DNA of 43,707 nt from Bacteroidaceae bacterium (lineage in GTDB: Bacteria; Bacteroidota; Bacteroidia; Bacteroidales; Bacteroidaceae), in the NCBI GenBank assembly GCA_024398615.1, contig JAKSIU010000024.1:1-43707 (forward strand), given 5' to 3'. Positions 8,181 to 16,155 of this stretch are shown piece after piece. Each line of letters begins with the position of its first letter. Position 1 is the stretch's first letter. Made by a program: the position numbers and the translations under genes. The notes under the pieces are model-generated. The model saw nothing but the letters and a program-made list of their open reading frames with translations. It made no database searches and was not told the origin of the DNA.

Positions 8181-8460
8181 GAACAGGGGACAGGTTCCGT
8201 TCGGGAACTGACGGTATCGCCCGGGGCACTTTCCAGGGGGGCATTCCGCGAGGGAACCATTTCTTCATTTCCCGCGAGCGAACCATTTCACGGGAATCAA
8301 TCGTGACAGAATGTAGCGTTTATGTCACGATTGATTTGCGCCAATTGTGATGCTCAACAGAGGGAAAATGGTTCGCACCTGCGTACCCCCGCCAGAAGGC
8401 CTTCTGAGCGGGTTTTTCGTTGGTGTGGCGAAAATGCTCCCGCTGGCTTTCCGCGAGTGT
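8181..8460 (+). repeat. Composite repeat, copy A (REP plus two-hairpin element)
   Basis: The stretch opens with a REP (8181-8202), continues with a conserved segment GGGAACTGACGG..ATCGCCCGG, then CCCGCGAGCGAACCATTTC motifs. A hairpin follows (arms 8295-8308 and 8323-8336, AATCAATCGTGACA), then a strictly conserved spacer, then a terminator-like stem (8388-8412) with T5. It matches copy B (10976-11260) nearly base for base in the same orientation, so the GH2 gene lies between direct repeats. This fills the gene-free stretch 8096-8495 apart from two promoters. Confidence 0.88.
8388..8417 (+). terminator. Terminator-like hairpin with T5 in repeat copy A
   Basis: CCCGCCAGAAGG pairs with CCTTCTGAGCGGG (one bulged A) and is followed by TTTTT. 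The same stem recurs in copies B and C with changes that keep pairing. No gene on the plus strand ends just upstream, so it would end a transcript arising inside the repeat itself. Confidence 0.6.
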
Positions 8461-8473
8461 GTCTCCTTTTCTT

Positions 8474-8481
8474 TACTTTTG
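8474..8481 (+). promoter_or_regulatory. -7 box for the GH2 gene
   Basis: TACTTTTG matches TAnnTTTG and ends 14 bases before the ATG at 8496, leaving a very short leader; the next in-frame ATG (8511) would give a more usual spacing. Confidence 0.55.
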
Positions 8482-8495
8482 CAAGTAAGAAATCT

Positions 8496-11006
8496 ATGAA
8501 ACGACTTGATATGAAGATAAATTTCCGCTTTGGACTGATGGCTTCTTGCTTTGGACGGATGGCTTTGCTGATGGGGGGCCTTTTCTTTACGGGCTTTCCT
8601 GCAGGGGGCGGTCTGATGGCCAGGGAGAGCCGTTGGGACTTTGGCAGTGACTGGAGGTTCATCCAGAAGGACGTGACGCTCCGGGAGACGGAGAATGCCT
8701 GGAACACCGAACGTACCATGTGGGGCGGTGGGACGCTCCCTGGCGGTGGAACGGTCCTTGGTGGTGAAACGGTCCGGAGCAATGGCTGGAGGACTGTGGA
8801 TCTGCCCCATGACTGGAGCATCAAGGGGGAGTTCAGCAAGGATAACCCGACCGGTCAGGGTGGATGGCTGCCTGCCGGAGTGGGGTGGTATGTCAAGGAA
8901 TTCGAGTATGGTCCAATCAATCCCCGTGACAGGCGGGTGTTCCTGCAGTTCGATGGCGTGATGTCACACAGCACGGTCTATGTGAACGGTCATGAGGTGG
9001 GGACACGGGCCAACGGGTATGCATCGTTCTGCTATGATGTGAGTGATTTCGTGAACAGGGACGGGCTGAACCGTGTGGCTGTGAGGGTGGACAACAGCGT
9101 GCAGCCGGCATCGCGCTGGTACACCGGATGCGGCATTAACCGCAGGGTGCAGCTGCTGTACAAGAACGATGTGCACATTCCGTATCAGGGTGTATTTGCG
9201 CATTATGACGATTCGCTGGGGCAGGTGTGTTTCGAGGTTCAGGTCTGCAACAGGTCCAGTAGGGTGCAGAAGTTCCGTCTGGAGCTGGAAGTGCCTGACG
9301 ACAGGCGGATTTCGGGAAAGCGCGTGAGGCTGGAGCCGGGAGAGGAACTGCATTATGAGTTCCGTTTCAAGGCCGATGGACTGGCCTGGTGGTCGCCTGA
9401 GAATCCTGCCCGTCATGTGGCTTTTGTCCGTGTGAAGCAGGGCCGCACCACTCTGGATGAGGAGAGGACGGAATTCGCCATACGTACAATAAGGTTCGAC
9501 CGGGAGTCGGGTTTCTGGCTGAACGGAAGGAACATGAAGATGTATGGGGTGTGTCTGCATTCCGATGCCGGTGCGCTGGGTACGGTGTCGCATGAGAACC
9601 TGTGGGTTGACCGTCTCCGTGAGCTGAAGAAGCTGGGCGTCAATGCGATAAGGTGGGCGCACAACATTCCCGATCCCAATCTGCTGGAGCTGTGTGACCG
9701 TCTGGGGCTTCTGGTCATGGTAGAGTCGTTTGACACGTGGGAATCGGCCAAACCGCATGCCGAGAAGGGCTACAATCTGGATTTCCGCGACAACTGGCGC
9801 ATTGACACCGAAGACATGGTCAAGAGTGCCCGCAACCATCCGTGTGTGGTCATCTACAGTGTGGGCAATGAGATACGCGACAATCTGAACAATGAGGACG
9901 GCTTCCGTAAGTACCGCCAGCAGCAGGATCTGATTCATGAGCTGGACCCCACAAGGCCCGTGACCATGGCTCTGTTCCGGCCGAATTCATCGGGCGTATA
10001 CAGGAACGGATTTGCCGAGATAATGGATGTGGTGGGGCAGAACTACCGTGTGGACGAGCTCAAGGCTTACCATGAGCAGCATCCCGAGAAAGCAATCATA
10101 GGGACCGAGAATACGCATGACATCCAGTCGTGGCTGGCGTTGCGAGACGACCCGTCCCTGTGCGGCCAGTTCCTGTGGACCGGCATTGAGTATCTGGGTG
10201 AGGCCGAGTGGCCGCAGGTGTCATGGAATACGGCCCTGCTGGACATTACCGGTGCCGTGAAGCCGCTGGGCCTGCAGCGCAAGAGCTGGTGGACCTCCGA
10301 GCCGATGGTTGCGTTCGCCCGCCGCAGTGCCGGAAACGGTACGGGCGAGCTGCTGCTGGACTGGACTCCGGCCGACCCCGACAACTACCGTATGGCCGTG
10401 GTGGAGGTGTATTCGAACTGTCAGGAGGTGGAGTTGCTGCTGAACGGCCGCTCCCTTGGCCGCCAGCCAATGAAGTCCGATGCCCGTCCCGCCATCTACA
10501 GCTTTGAATACGAACCGGGAGAGCTGCTGGCCCGCGGCTACAATCCTGGTGGTGCTGGAGTTCCTGGAATCGCTGGGGTTTCTGGTGATGCTGGCGTTTC
10601 TAGAGTTACTGGTGCTTCAGGGGTTTCTGGAGTTTCCGGAGTTGTAGCTGAGTACCGACAGGTGACGGCTGGTGAGCCGTACGCTTTGAAACTGTCCTGT
10701 GACTGGGTTAATAAGGTGACAGCCAGTGTTGTGGACCGCAATGGCAATCTGTGTCCCAATGCCGTTTATCCCGTGACTTTCAGCGTGACTCCCGGTCCGC
10801 ATGTCCCGAATCTGGCAATTGTGGCCACTGACAATGCCGACCCGTTTGACCATTCCGCCCACAAGTCCCTGACCCATGACACCTGGCGCGGTTCATGCGT
10901 TGCCTACAGTCTGTACCCCTTCGATGACGCCACAGTGACCGCCACAGCCCCCGGTCTGCTCCCCGCGAACAGCGCGAACAGGGGACAGGCTCCGTTCGGG
11001 AACTGA
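8496..11006 (+). CDS. Secreted GH2 family glycosidase (beta-galactosidase-like)
   Basis: An 836-residue exported enzyme with a hydrophobic N-terminus (residues 10-38). It has the GH2 sugar-binding domain (RWDFGSDWRF, then WRTVDLPHDWSIKGEF), an Ig-like domain and a TIM barrel with likely acid/base E459 (YSVGNEI) and nucleophile E538 (IIGTENTHD); the 79-residue spacing fits GH2. C-terminal beta domains follow. Two low-complexity inserts stand out: WGGGTLPGGGTVLGGETV (residues 76-93) and a collagen-like Gly-x-x run at about 683-714. The protein ends NRGQAPFGN, encoded by a REP. An upstream in-frame ATG (8322) is inside the repeat and precedes the promoter, so it was not used; 8511 is an alternative start. 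Substrate not resolved. Confidence 0.9.
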   Translation: MKRLDMKINFRFGLMASCFGRMALLMGGLFFTGFPAGGGLMARESRWDFGSDWRFIQKDVTLRETENAWNTERTMWGGGTLPGGGTVLGGETVRSNGWRTVDLPHDWSIKGEFSKDNPTGQGGWLPAGVGWYVKEFEYGPINPRDRRVFLQFDGVMSHSTVYVNGHEVGTRANGYASFCYDVSDFVNRDGLNRVAVRVDNSVQPASRWYTGCGINRRVQLLYKNDVHIPYQGVFAHYDDSLGQVCFEVQVCNRSSRVQKFRLELEVPDDRRISGKRVRLEPGEELHYEFRFKADGLAWWSPENPARHVAFVRVKQGRTTLDEERTEFAIRTIRFDRESGFWLNGRNMKMYGVCLHSDAGALGTVSHENLWVDRLRELKKLGVNAIRWAHNIPDPNLLELCDRLGLLVMVESFDTWESAKPHAEKGYNLDFRDNWRIDTEDMVKSARNHPCVVIYSVGNEIRDNLNNEDGFRKYRQQQDLIHELDPTRPVTMALFRPNSSGVYRNGFAEIMDVVGQNYRVDELKAYHEQHPEKAIIGTENTHDIQSWLALRDDPSLCGQFLWTGIEYLGEAEWPQVSWNTALLDITGAVKPLGLQRKSWWTSEPMVAFARRSAGNGTGELLLDWTPADPDNYRMAVVEVYSNCQEVELLLNGRSLGRQPMKSDARPAIYSFEYEPGELLARGYNPGGAGVPGIAGVSGDAGVSRVTGASGVSGVSGVVAEYRQVTAGEPYALKLSCDWVNKVTASVVDRNGNLCPNAVYPVTFSVTPGPHVPNLAIVATDNADPFDHSAHKSLTHDTWRGSCVAYSLYPFDDATVTATAPGLLPANSANRGQAPFGN

Positions 11007-11260
11007 CGGCATCGCCCGGAGCACTTTCCCGCGTCCATTCCCGCGTCCATCCCGCGAGCGAACCATTTTATTCCCGCGAGCGAACCATTTCACAGGAATC
11101 AATCGTGACAAAACATGGCGTTTTTGTCACGATTGATTTGCGTCAATTGTGATGCTCAACAGAGGGAAAATGGTTCGCACCTGCGTACCCCCGCTAGAAG
11201 GCCTTCTGGGCGGGTTTTTCATTGAGCGGCGGATGGTGCTCCCGCGTGCTTCCCGCGAGT
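10976..11260 (+). repeat. Composite repeat, copy B (REP plus two-hairpin element)
   Basis: Same order as copy A: REP 10976-10997, a conserved tail segment, two CCCGCGAGCGAACCATTT motifs, hairpin arms 11097-11113 and 11122-11138 (17 bp, loop CATGGCGT), conserved spacer, terminator-like stem 11190-11214 with T5. The REP part encodes the last residues and stop of the GH2 gene. With copies A and C and the palindrome downstream, it accounts for most of the 800-base gene-free stretch 11007-11807. Confidence 0.9.
11190..11219 (+). terminator. Terminator-like hairpin with T5 in repeat copy B
   Basis: CCCGCTAGAAGG pairs with CCTTCTGGGCGGG (T-G pair, one bulged G), followed by TTTTT. It lies about 185 bases after the GH2 stop and could end the GH2 transcript as well as a repeat-internal one. 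Confidence 0.65.
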
Positions 11261-11440
11261 GAACCATTTCACAGGAATCAATCGTGATAAAACATGGCGT
11301 TTTTGTCACGATTGATTTGCGTCAATTGTGATGCTCAACAGAGGGAAAATGGTTCGCACCTGCGTACCCCCGCCAGAAGGCCTTCTGGGTGGGTTTTTCG
11401 TAGGGTGGCGGAAAGTGCGCCCGCGTGCTTCCAGCTTGCG
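11252..11440 (+). repeat. Two-hairpin repeat, copy C (no REP part)
   Basis: Begins CCCGCGAGTGAACCATTTCAC and repeats the hairpin (arms 11276-11292 and 11301-11317), the conserved spacer and the terminator-like stem directly after copy B. In the first hairpin C is replaced by T opposite G, which keeps a wobble pair in RNA. The tail then decays into related GCGAACCATTTC motifs to about 11460. Confidence 0.88.
11369..11398 (+). terminator. Terminator-like hairpin with T5 in repeat copy C
   Basis: CCCGCCAGAAGG pairs with CCTTCTGGGTGGG (G-T wobble, one bulged G) followed by TTTTT. Third member of the set at 8388 and 11190. Confidence 0.62.
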
Positions 11441-11475
11441 AACCATTTCATTCCCGCGATGAAACCCGCGATATT

Positions 11476-11662
11476 GTTTTCTGGTGGTGGTAGGGCGGAG
11501 GGGACTGTTCGCGGAAAGACCGGAAAAGCTTGGGTGGGATCCGGACCGATGAGAAGCGCGGCTGTATGAGCGGCTTGCCGCGAGTTCCGCGCTTCCGGTA
11601 CGGATGCCACACAAGCCGGTCTTGGAGAGCCAGTCCCCTTCGCCCTGCCACCGCTAGAAAAC
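11476..11662 (+). repeat. Long imperfect palindrome, about 187 bp
   Basis: The outer arms 11476-11506 and 11632-11662 match over 27 of 31 positions, and all four differences are G/A or T/C changes that leave G-U pairs in a plus-strand RNA. The arms continue inward with further matched blocks: AAGACCGG, a 17-of-20 match around CTTGGGTGGGATCCGGACCG, and GAAGCGCGG, broken by small insertions. No open frame of interest is present. It could be a MITE-like element or a structured transcript. Confidence 0.75.
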
Positions 11663-11672
11663 ACTTGTCCCT

Positions 11673-11741
11673 TTCATCGGGAAAAACTTTTCCCCGTTGC
11701 TTCATCGGGAAAAATTTTCCCGTTTTTTCATCGGATAAAAA
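11673..11741 (+). repeat. Three TTCATCGG repeats with short palindromes before the GH43 promoter
   Basis: TTCATCGGGAAAAA starts at 11673 and 11701, and a decayed copy TTCATCGGATAAAAA at 11727 (periods 28 and 26). The first two contain CGGGAAAA...TTTTCCC(C)G palindromes (the second is 11706-11722). They lie 35-105 bases upstream of the GH43 -7 box, so they could be operator sites or weak terminators. Confidence 0.6.
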
Positions 11742-11776
11742 CATACTGCTTCACGGATTACTACCAATTAATTGAT

Positions 11777-11784
11777 TATCTTTA
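11777..11784 (+). promoter_or_regulatory. -7 box for the GH43/CBM32-like gene
   Basis: TATCTTTA, one base off TAnnTTTG, 24 bases before the ATG at 11808. The same context TATCTTTACGGCAA occurs before the second GH43 gene (18095), hinting at shared control. Confidence 0.5.
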
Positions 11785-11807
11785 CGGCAACCTAATTTTC
11801 AACCGTT

Positions 11808-13313
11808 ATGAAGAAAGTCTTGTTGCCGATGCTGGCTGCCGCACTGCTGGCTGTCTCGTGTGGGGTGAAGCAGGAGATTCACAGTTTTGACGCGAATGAG
11901 GGGCGGAGGTACTGCAATCCGCTGCCTATGGTGATAGGTCCGGGCGGCAACGCATCGGGCGATGTGTCGGTGTTGCGCGAGGGCGACACCTATTATATGT
12001 TCTGCACGGGTGGAGGTGCATGGACATCGAAGAACATGCTTGACTGGGAGTTCACGCCCGTACAGCACGTGCCGGTGGCTCCCGATGTGGTGAAGTTCCG
12101 GGACAAGTTCTACATGTCGGGCAATGACTGTCCGCTTTATGTGGCTGACAGCCCTCTGGGACCGTACACGGTGCTCGGGCAGTGGGAGAACACGCCCGAT
12201 GTGGAGGGCGGATGGAACGAGCCGTTCGACATGCACATTTTCATTGACGGGGACCAGCCGTACCTGTTCTACTCGGGCAGGGGGATAAGCGGCATATTCG
12301 GGGTGCCTCTGGATCCGGAGCATCTGAACCGTTTTGCCGACAAGCCGACCCATCTGTTCAGCTTCAACAGCGACCATATCTGGGAGCGCTATGGCGAGAT
12401 GAACGAGTATACCGGTGTGGCATGGATTGAGGGGCCCTGGCTGTTCAAGCTGGGCGACATGTATTACATGGAGTATTCGGCATCGGGCACACAGTGGAAA
12501 ACTTATGCCGAGGGCTACTATACGGCAAAGAATCCGCTGGGGCCTTACACTTATGCCGATAACAGTCCGCTGTTGCGCAAGACCGAAGGGCTGGTTACCG
12601 GTACAGCACACGGCAGTGTGGTCGAGGGGCCCGATGGCGGTCTGTGGCAGTTCTACACCATTGTGCTGTCCAACCCGCCCGGGGGACGCCGCATAGGTAT
12701 GGACCGCATTGATGTGGACAAAAACGGTCAGTGGTCAGTCCGGATAACTGACACTCCGCAGCCGGCACCCGGAGCAAGCGGCACGCTGGAGTCTCTGCCG
12801 GTGACCATCAACAAGATGAACGCAATGAACGCTCTTTCAAGCTTCTCGAGCCAGCAGCCGGGACGTTATGCATCGTACGCCATTGACGACAACAGCGGTA
12901 CGGTGTGGGAGCCGGAGCTGACTGATTCCATGCCTTCGCTGACGATTGAGCTGTCGCCTGCAACGCGCTTTGACGAGGTGCAGCTGTTCAATGTCGATGC
13001 CATACGTCTGATGTTCGGTGGCGGTTCGCGCCGGGGATTCGGTGGCTTTGGCGGTGGCGGACAGGTGTATAAGTATAAGGTGGAGGTGTCAATGGATGGC
13101 GAGAACTGGACCATGGCGCTTGACAGGACCGGCAACACGGAACAGCGCAACACCATTTTCGAGGAGTTCAAACCGGTTGAATGCCGCTTTGTAAGGCTCA
13201 CGGTGACCGGTTGGCCGGGTCAGCAGCTCAGTGTGATAGAGTTCACGGCCTTTGGTCTTCCAAGCAGCACACAGCCTGCCCGTGTGGCCATTCCTCCGGT
13301 CATTCAATATTGA
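11808..13313 (+). CDS. GH43-like secreted glycosidase with C-terminal F5/8-type (CBM32-like) domain
   Basis: A 501-residue lipoprotein (lipobox LLAVSC) with a five-bladed propeller region of the GH43 type (NPLPMVIGPGGNASGDVSVLR, YMFCTGGGAWTSKNMLDW, WNEPFDMHIF, then VEGPDGGLWQFY), pointing to release of arabinose or xylose from plant polysaccharides. Residues about 345-490 resemble a galactose-binding-like domain (TIELSPATRFDEVQLF ... ECRFVRLTVTGW) and carry a Gly/Arg-rich loop, GGGSRRGFGGFGGGG. It overlaps the convergent deacylase gene by 14 bases. The exact GH43 subfamily is not resolved. Confidence 0.82.
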   Translation: MKKVLLPMLAAALLAVSCGVKQEIHSFDANEGRRYCNPLPMVIGPGGNASGDVSVLREGDTYYMFCTGGGAWTSKNMLDWEFTPVQHVPVAPDVVKFRDKFYMSGNDCPLYVADSPLGPYTVLGQWENTPDVEGGWNEPFDMHIFIDGDQPYLFYSGRGISGIFGVPLDPEHLNRFADKPTHLFSFNSDHIWERYGEMNEYTGVAWIEGPWLFKLGDMYYMEYSASGTQWKTYAEGYYTAKNPLGPYTYADNSPLLRKTEGLVTGTAHGSVVEGPDGGLWQFYTIVLSNPPGGRRIGMDRIDVDKNGQWSVRITDTPQPAPGASGTLESLPVTINKMNAMNALSSFSSQQPGRYASYAIDDNSGTVWEPELTDSMPSLTIELSPATRFDEVQLFNVDAIRLMFGGGSRRGFGGFGGGGQVYKYKVEVSMDGENWTMALDRTGNTEQRNTIFEEFKPVECRFVRLTVTGWPGQQLSVIEFTAFGLPSSTQPARVAIPPVIQY

Positions 13314-13839
13314 GCCATTCGTATTCGCCGCCCCAGATTTCAAGGAATTTGAGGAACATGTCATGGGTCAGCACTACACTTGCTGTGTTGTCACATGGGT
13401 GGAAGCTGACCTTTTGGGCTGTCTGCAGTTCGGAGTCAAGGAAATACTTGACCCGATGGCCGTTTTCGAAGAGTTCCTTGGGGTTGGCGCTGTCGGCAAT
13501 GTCCATGTCGTTGATGAGGCCGAACGCACAGACTGATCCGGGCTGGACGCCAAGGCATCGGTCCATGCGCTCGGGACTGGCAAAGCTCAGCTTGCCTTGG
13601 TGGAGCATGTGCTCAAGGGCATGAATGTCAAGGTTCTTGTGGCATTCGAAGCTGACCAGATAGTGGCGGTTGCCCTTGTGGTTCCTGAAGAAAAGGTTCT
13701 TGCAGTGGGTGGCGCTTATGTCCTTCCAGTAGGCCAGGGCGTCTTCAATGGTGGGCAATGGCGGATGGAAATATATTTCGTAGGGTATCTGGTGCGCGTT
13801 GAGCCAGTCCTCGACTTTCTGAATCTTTTCCGATTTCAT
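13300..13839 (-). CDS. YbaK/PrdX-type aminoacyl-tRNA deacylase
   Basis: A 179-residue cytoplasmic protein of the YbaK/ProX fold that hydrolyses mischarged tRNA, probably Ala-tRNA(Pro) or a related species. Family features are EIYFHPPLPTIEDAL at the N-terminus, CKNLFFRNHKGN with the conserved lysine (about residue 48), and the PGSVCAFGLIND core. A -7 box (13860-13867) lies 21 bases upstream. The gene is convergent with the GH43 gene and divergent from the ABC importer. Confidence 0.85.
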   Translation of the reverse strand: MKSEKIQKVEDWLNAHQIPYEIYFHPPLPTIEDALAYWKDISATHCKNLFFRNHKGNRHYLVSFECHKNLDIHALEHMLHQGKLSFASPERMDRCLGVQPGSVCAFGLINDMDIADSANPKELFENGHRVKYFLDSELQTAQKVSFHPCDNTASVVLTHDMFLKFLEIWGGEYEWLNIE

Positions 13840-13859
13840 TGTTCTATAATTACAGTTTG

Positions 13860-13890
13860 CAAAGATACATCAGTTTTTTCGGTATATTTG
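13860..13890. promoter_or_regulatory. Divergent -7 boxes: deacylase (-) and ABC importer (+)
   Basis: CAAAGATA at 13860-13867 reads TATCTTTG on the minus strand, 21 bases from the deacylase ATG. TATATTTG at 13883-13890 on the plus strand is 19 bases before the importer ATG. The -7 boxes are only 15 bases apart, so the two promoters overlap. Confidence 0.65.
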
Positions 13891-13908
13891 TGCGTGATTT
13901 ATACGATT

Positions 13909-16152
13909 ATGAACAGAATAAGAATAATGGCTGCCGCGTGTGTGCTGCTGGCGGGATGTGCCGGCAGTCCGGAGGACAATGGCAGCAAGAAGATGCTGGA
14001 CGGTCCTGATGATCTTCACGGACAGGTGATATGCGTCCAGACGGGCAGTACACCCGATATCATGTGCACAAAGCGGTATCCGGACAGTGAGATCAAACGG
14101 GTTGAGCAGGCCACCGATGTCATTGTTATGGTGAGTTCGGGGAAGGTTGATGCAGGCACCATGAGTGAACTGGTCTGGAAGCCGCTGAGCGTCAATTATC
14201 CGGAACTGGACTATTTCCAGGTGCCGGACTGCGGTACGGACATTGCCATGGCTTTTCCAAAAGGCAAGACCGGACTGGCCGACGAGTTCAATGCTTTCCT
14301 GGACACTTTTCTTGTTTCGGTAGATTTCAGGGAGATGTATGACGGCTGGATGTCGGATTACGATGCCCGTCCAATGCCGGAGGTGCTGCCTGAGTTGTGC
14401 GATTCGGGAGTGCTGACGGTGGCTGTGTCAACGGACCAGCCGCCCTATGACATGATCCGCGGTGACCGTGTGGTTGGTCTGGAACCTGAACTGGTTGTGC
14501 GTTTTGCAATGGGCAAGCACATGCAGGTGGAATTCGTGCCAATGAACTTCCAGGCATTGATTCCGTATCTGGTTTCTGACAAGGCCGATATGGCCTGTTC
14601 GGTGATGAGCATTACCGAGGAGCGCAGCCGTATGGTGCAGTTCTCGAAGCCGTGGATTAAGGAAGAGATAGCTGTCCTGTTCCGCAAGGAACGTATGAGC
14701 CAGCCGGAAAGGCCGGAGATTGCTTCTGTCAATGATATGCCCGGACATTCGGTTGCCGTGATGACCGGAAGCGTGCAGGATCTGTATGCATCGGAGCATT
14801 TCAAGGGCAGCCGCGTTTTGCGTGTGTCTTCAACTTCCGATGCAACTTTGGCAGTTGAAAGCGGCACGGCCGATGCGGCAATGTTATCAGCTTGTCAGGT
14901 TCCGTTCATTACGGCTGCAATGCCTGATCTGGTGTGTATTTGTGATACAATGGAGCCTATTCCTGTTGGTGTGGCATTCAATAAGGAACGTCAGGATTTG
15001 AGAATGCGGTTCAATGCTTTTCTGGATTCGCTGAAAAACTGCGGTGCTCTGGCTCAGATGATTGATGAATGGCTGCAGCCTGGTACGACAAGACCTATGC
15101 CGGTCTATACTGACAGCGAATGTGTAAATGGAACAATCACTGTGGCCCTGTCATCTATGCAGGAACCTATTTGCTTTGTGCGTGACGGTCAGATCGTTGG
15201 CATTGAGGTCGAAATGGTCACGGAATTCGCCCATTCCATGGGTATGGGAATTGAACTGACCGATATGAATTTCGATGCGATTATTCCGTATCTGTCAACA
15301 AACAGGGCAGATATGGCAATAGCTCTTCTGGCTATAACTGAAGAACGTGAGAAAAGCGTAGATTTCAGCGTTTCATGGTGTTATGAGCGTCATGCTCTGC
15401 TGGTCAGAAAAGCGGCTCCGGTTGTTGCTGATGGTGGTGATGCCGTGAAGCCTGGGCTGTGGGAACGTATCAGAACCAGTTTTGAGAGAAACGTGATTCT
15501 TGAGCAGCGTTACAAACTGCTGTGGCAGGGTACGCTGATGACCCTGATGATTTCACTGCTGTCCGCGTTGTTCGGCACAATGCTTGGCGTGTTGTTGTGC
15601 ATGGGCACCATGAGCCGCCGCAAGGTCGTTTCCAAGCCCTGTGATTTCTATATTGGTTTCATGCGCTGCATGCCTCAGGTGGTGCTGCTCATGATAATGT
15701 TCTATATTGTGTTCGGCAAGTCCCATGTGAGCGGTCCGGCTGTGGCTGTGGTTTCGTTCTCGATGTGTTTCGGGGCATACTGCAGCGTGATTTTCCGTTC
15801 TACTTTGGAGAGCATTGACCGCGGCCAGCGTGAAGCGGCTCTGGCCATGGGCTTCACTCCTGCGAGGACATTCTTCAATTTCATTCTGCCGCAGGTAATG
15901 CAGCGGGCGCTTCCGGTCTACAAGAACGAGTTCGTGAGTCTGGTCAAGGCGACTTCGATTGTGGGTTACATTGCGGTGAGTGACCTGACGCGTGCCGGTG
16001 ACATTATCCGCAGCCGTACGTTCGAGGCGTTCTTCCCGCTCATCATAGTGACTGTCATTTATTTCCTGATAATCTGGCTGCTGACGCTTCTGCTGCGTTA
16101 TGCCGAGTTCAAGTCAAAGCCGGTTGTCCATAAGTATTCGAAAAAGGTTTGA
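13909..16152 (+). CDS. Amino-acid ABC importer: duplicated binding domains fused to permease
   Basis: A 747-residue fusion. A lipoprotein-like signal (VLLAGC) is followed by binding domains of the SBP_bac_3 type and then a HisM/ArtQ-type permease (about residues 525-735) with the EAA loop REAALAMGFTPARTFFNFILPQ. The binding region is two copies of a circularly permuted unit: residues 35-260 and 276-500 align at a constant offset of 241 (GQVICVQTGS/GHSVAVMTGS, FNAFLD/FNAFLD, RPMP/RPMP, NFQALIPYL/NFDAIIPYL, ITEERS/ITEERE). Each unit starts with the half of an SBP that is normally second. The ATPase gene follows after 3 bases. The start at 13909 fits the promoter; 13927 is possible. Confidence 0.9.
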   Translation: MNRIRIMAAACVLLAGCAGSPEDNGSKKMLDGPDDLHGQVICVQTGSTPDIMCTKRYPDSEIKRVEQATDVIVMVSSGKVDAGTMSELVWKPLSVNYPELDYFQVPDCGTDIAMAFPKGKTGLADEFNAFLDTFLVSVDFREMYDGWMSDYDARPMPEVLPELCDSGVLTVAVSTDQPPYDMIRGDRVVGLEPELVVRFAMGKHMQVEFVPMNFQALIPYLVSDKADMACSVMSITEERSRMVQFSKPWIKEEIAVLFRKERMSQPERPEIASVNDMPGHSVAVMTGSVQDLYASEHFKGSRVLRVSSTSDATLAVESGTADAAMLSACQVPFITAAMPDLVCICDTMEPIPVGVAFNKERQDLRMRFNAFLDSLKNCGALAQMIDEWLQPGTTRPMPVYTDSECVNGTITVALSSMQEPICFVRDGQIVGIEVEMVTEFAHSMGMGIELTDMNFDAIIPYLSTNRADMAIALLAITEEREKSVDFSVSWCYERHALLVRKAAPVVADGGDAVKPGLWERIRTSFERNVILEQRYKLLWQGTLMTLMISLLSALFGTMLGVLLCMGTMSRRKVVSKPCDFYIGFMRCMPQVVLLMIMFYIVFGKSHVSGPAVAVVSFSMCFGAYCSVIFRSTLESIDRGQREAALAMGFTPARTFFNFILPQVMQRALPVYKNEFVSLVKATSIVGYIAVSDLTRAGDIIRSRTFEAFFPLIIVTVIYFLIIWLLTLLLRYAEFKSKPVVHKYSKKV

Positions 16153-16155
16153 GCC

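Noticed and set aside
8159-8350. Small open frames in the repeats (also 11127-11309 and 11294-11614)
   Set aside because: They recur only because the repeat recurs, differ in length by copy and lack start signals.
8322-8495. Earlier in-frame start for the GH2 gene (CDAQQRENGSHLRTPARRPS leader)
   Set aside because: This stretch is the dispersed repeat, recurs at 11150 and 11330 without the gene, and lies upstream of the -7 box.
8964-9938. 324-codon open frame on the minus strand inside the GH2 gene
   Set aside because: Antisense to a catalytic domain with conserved motifs; composition is that of a shadow frame.
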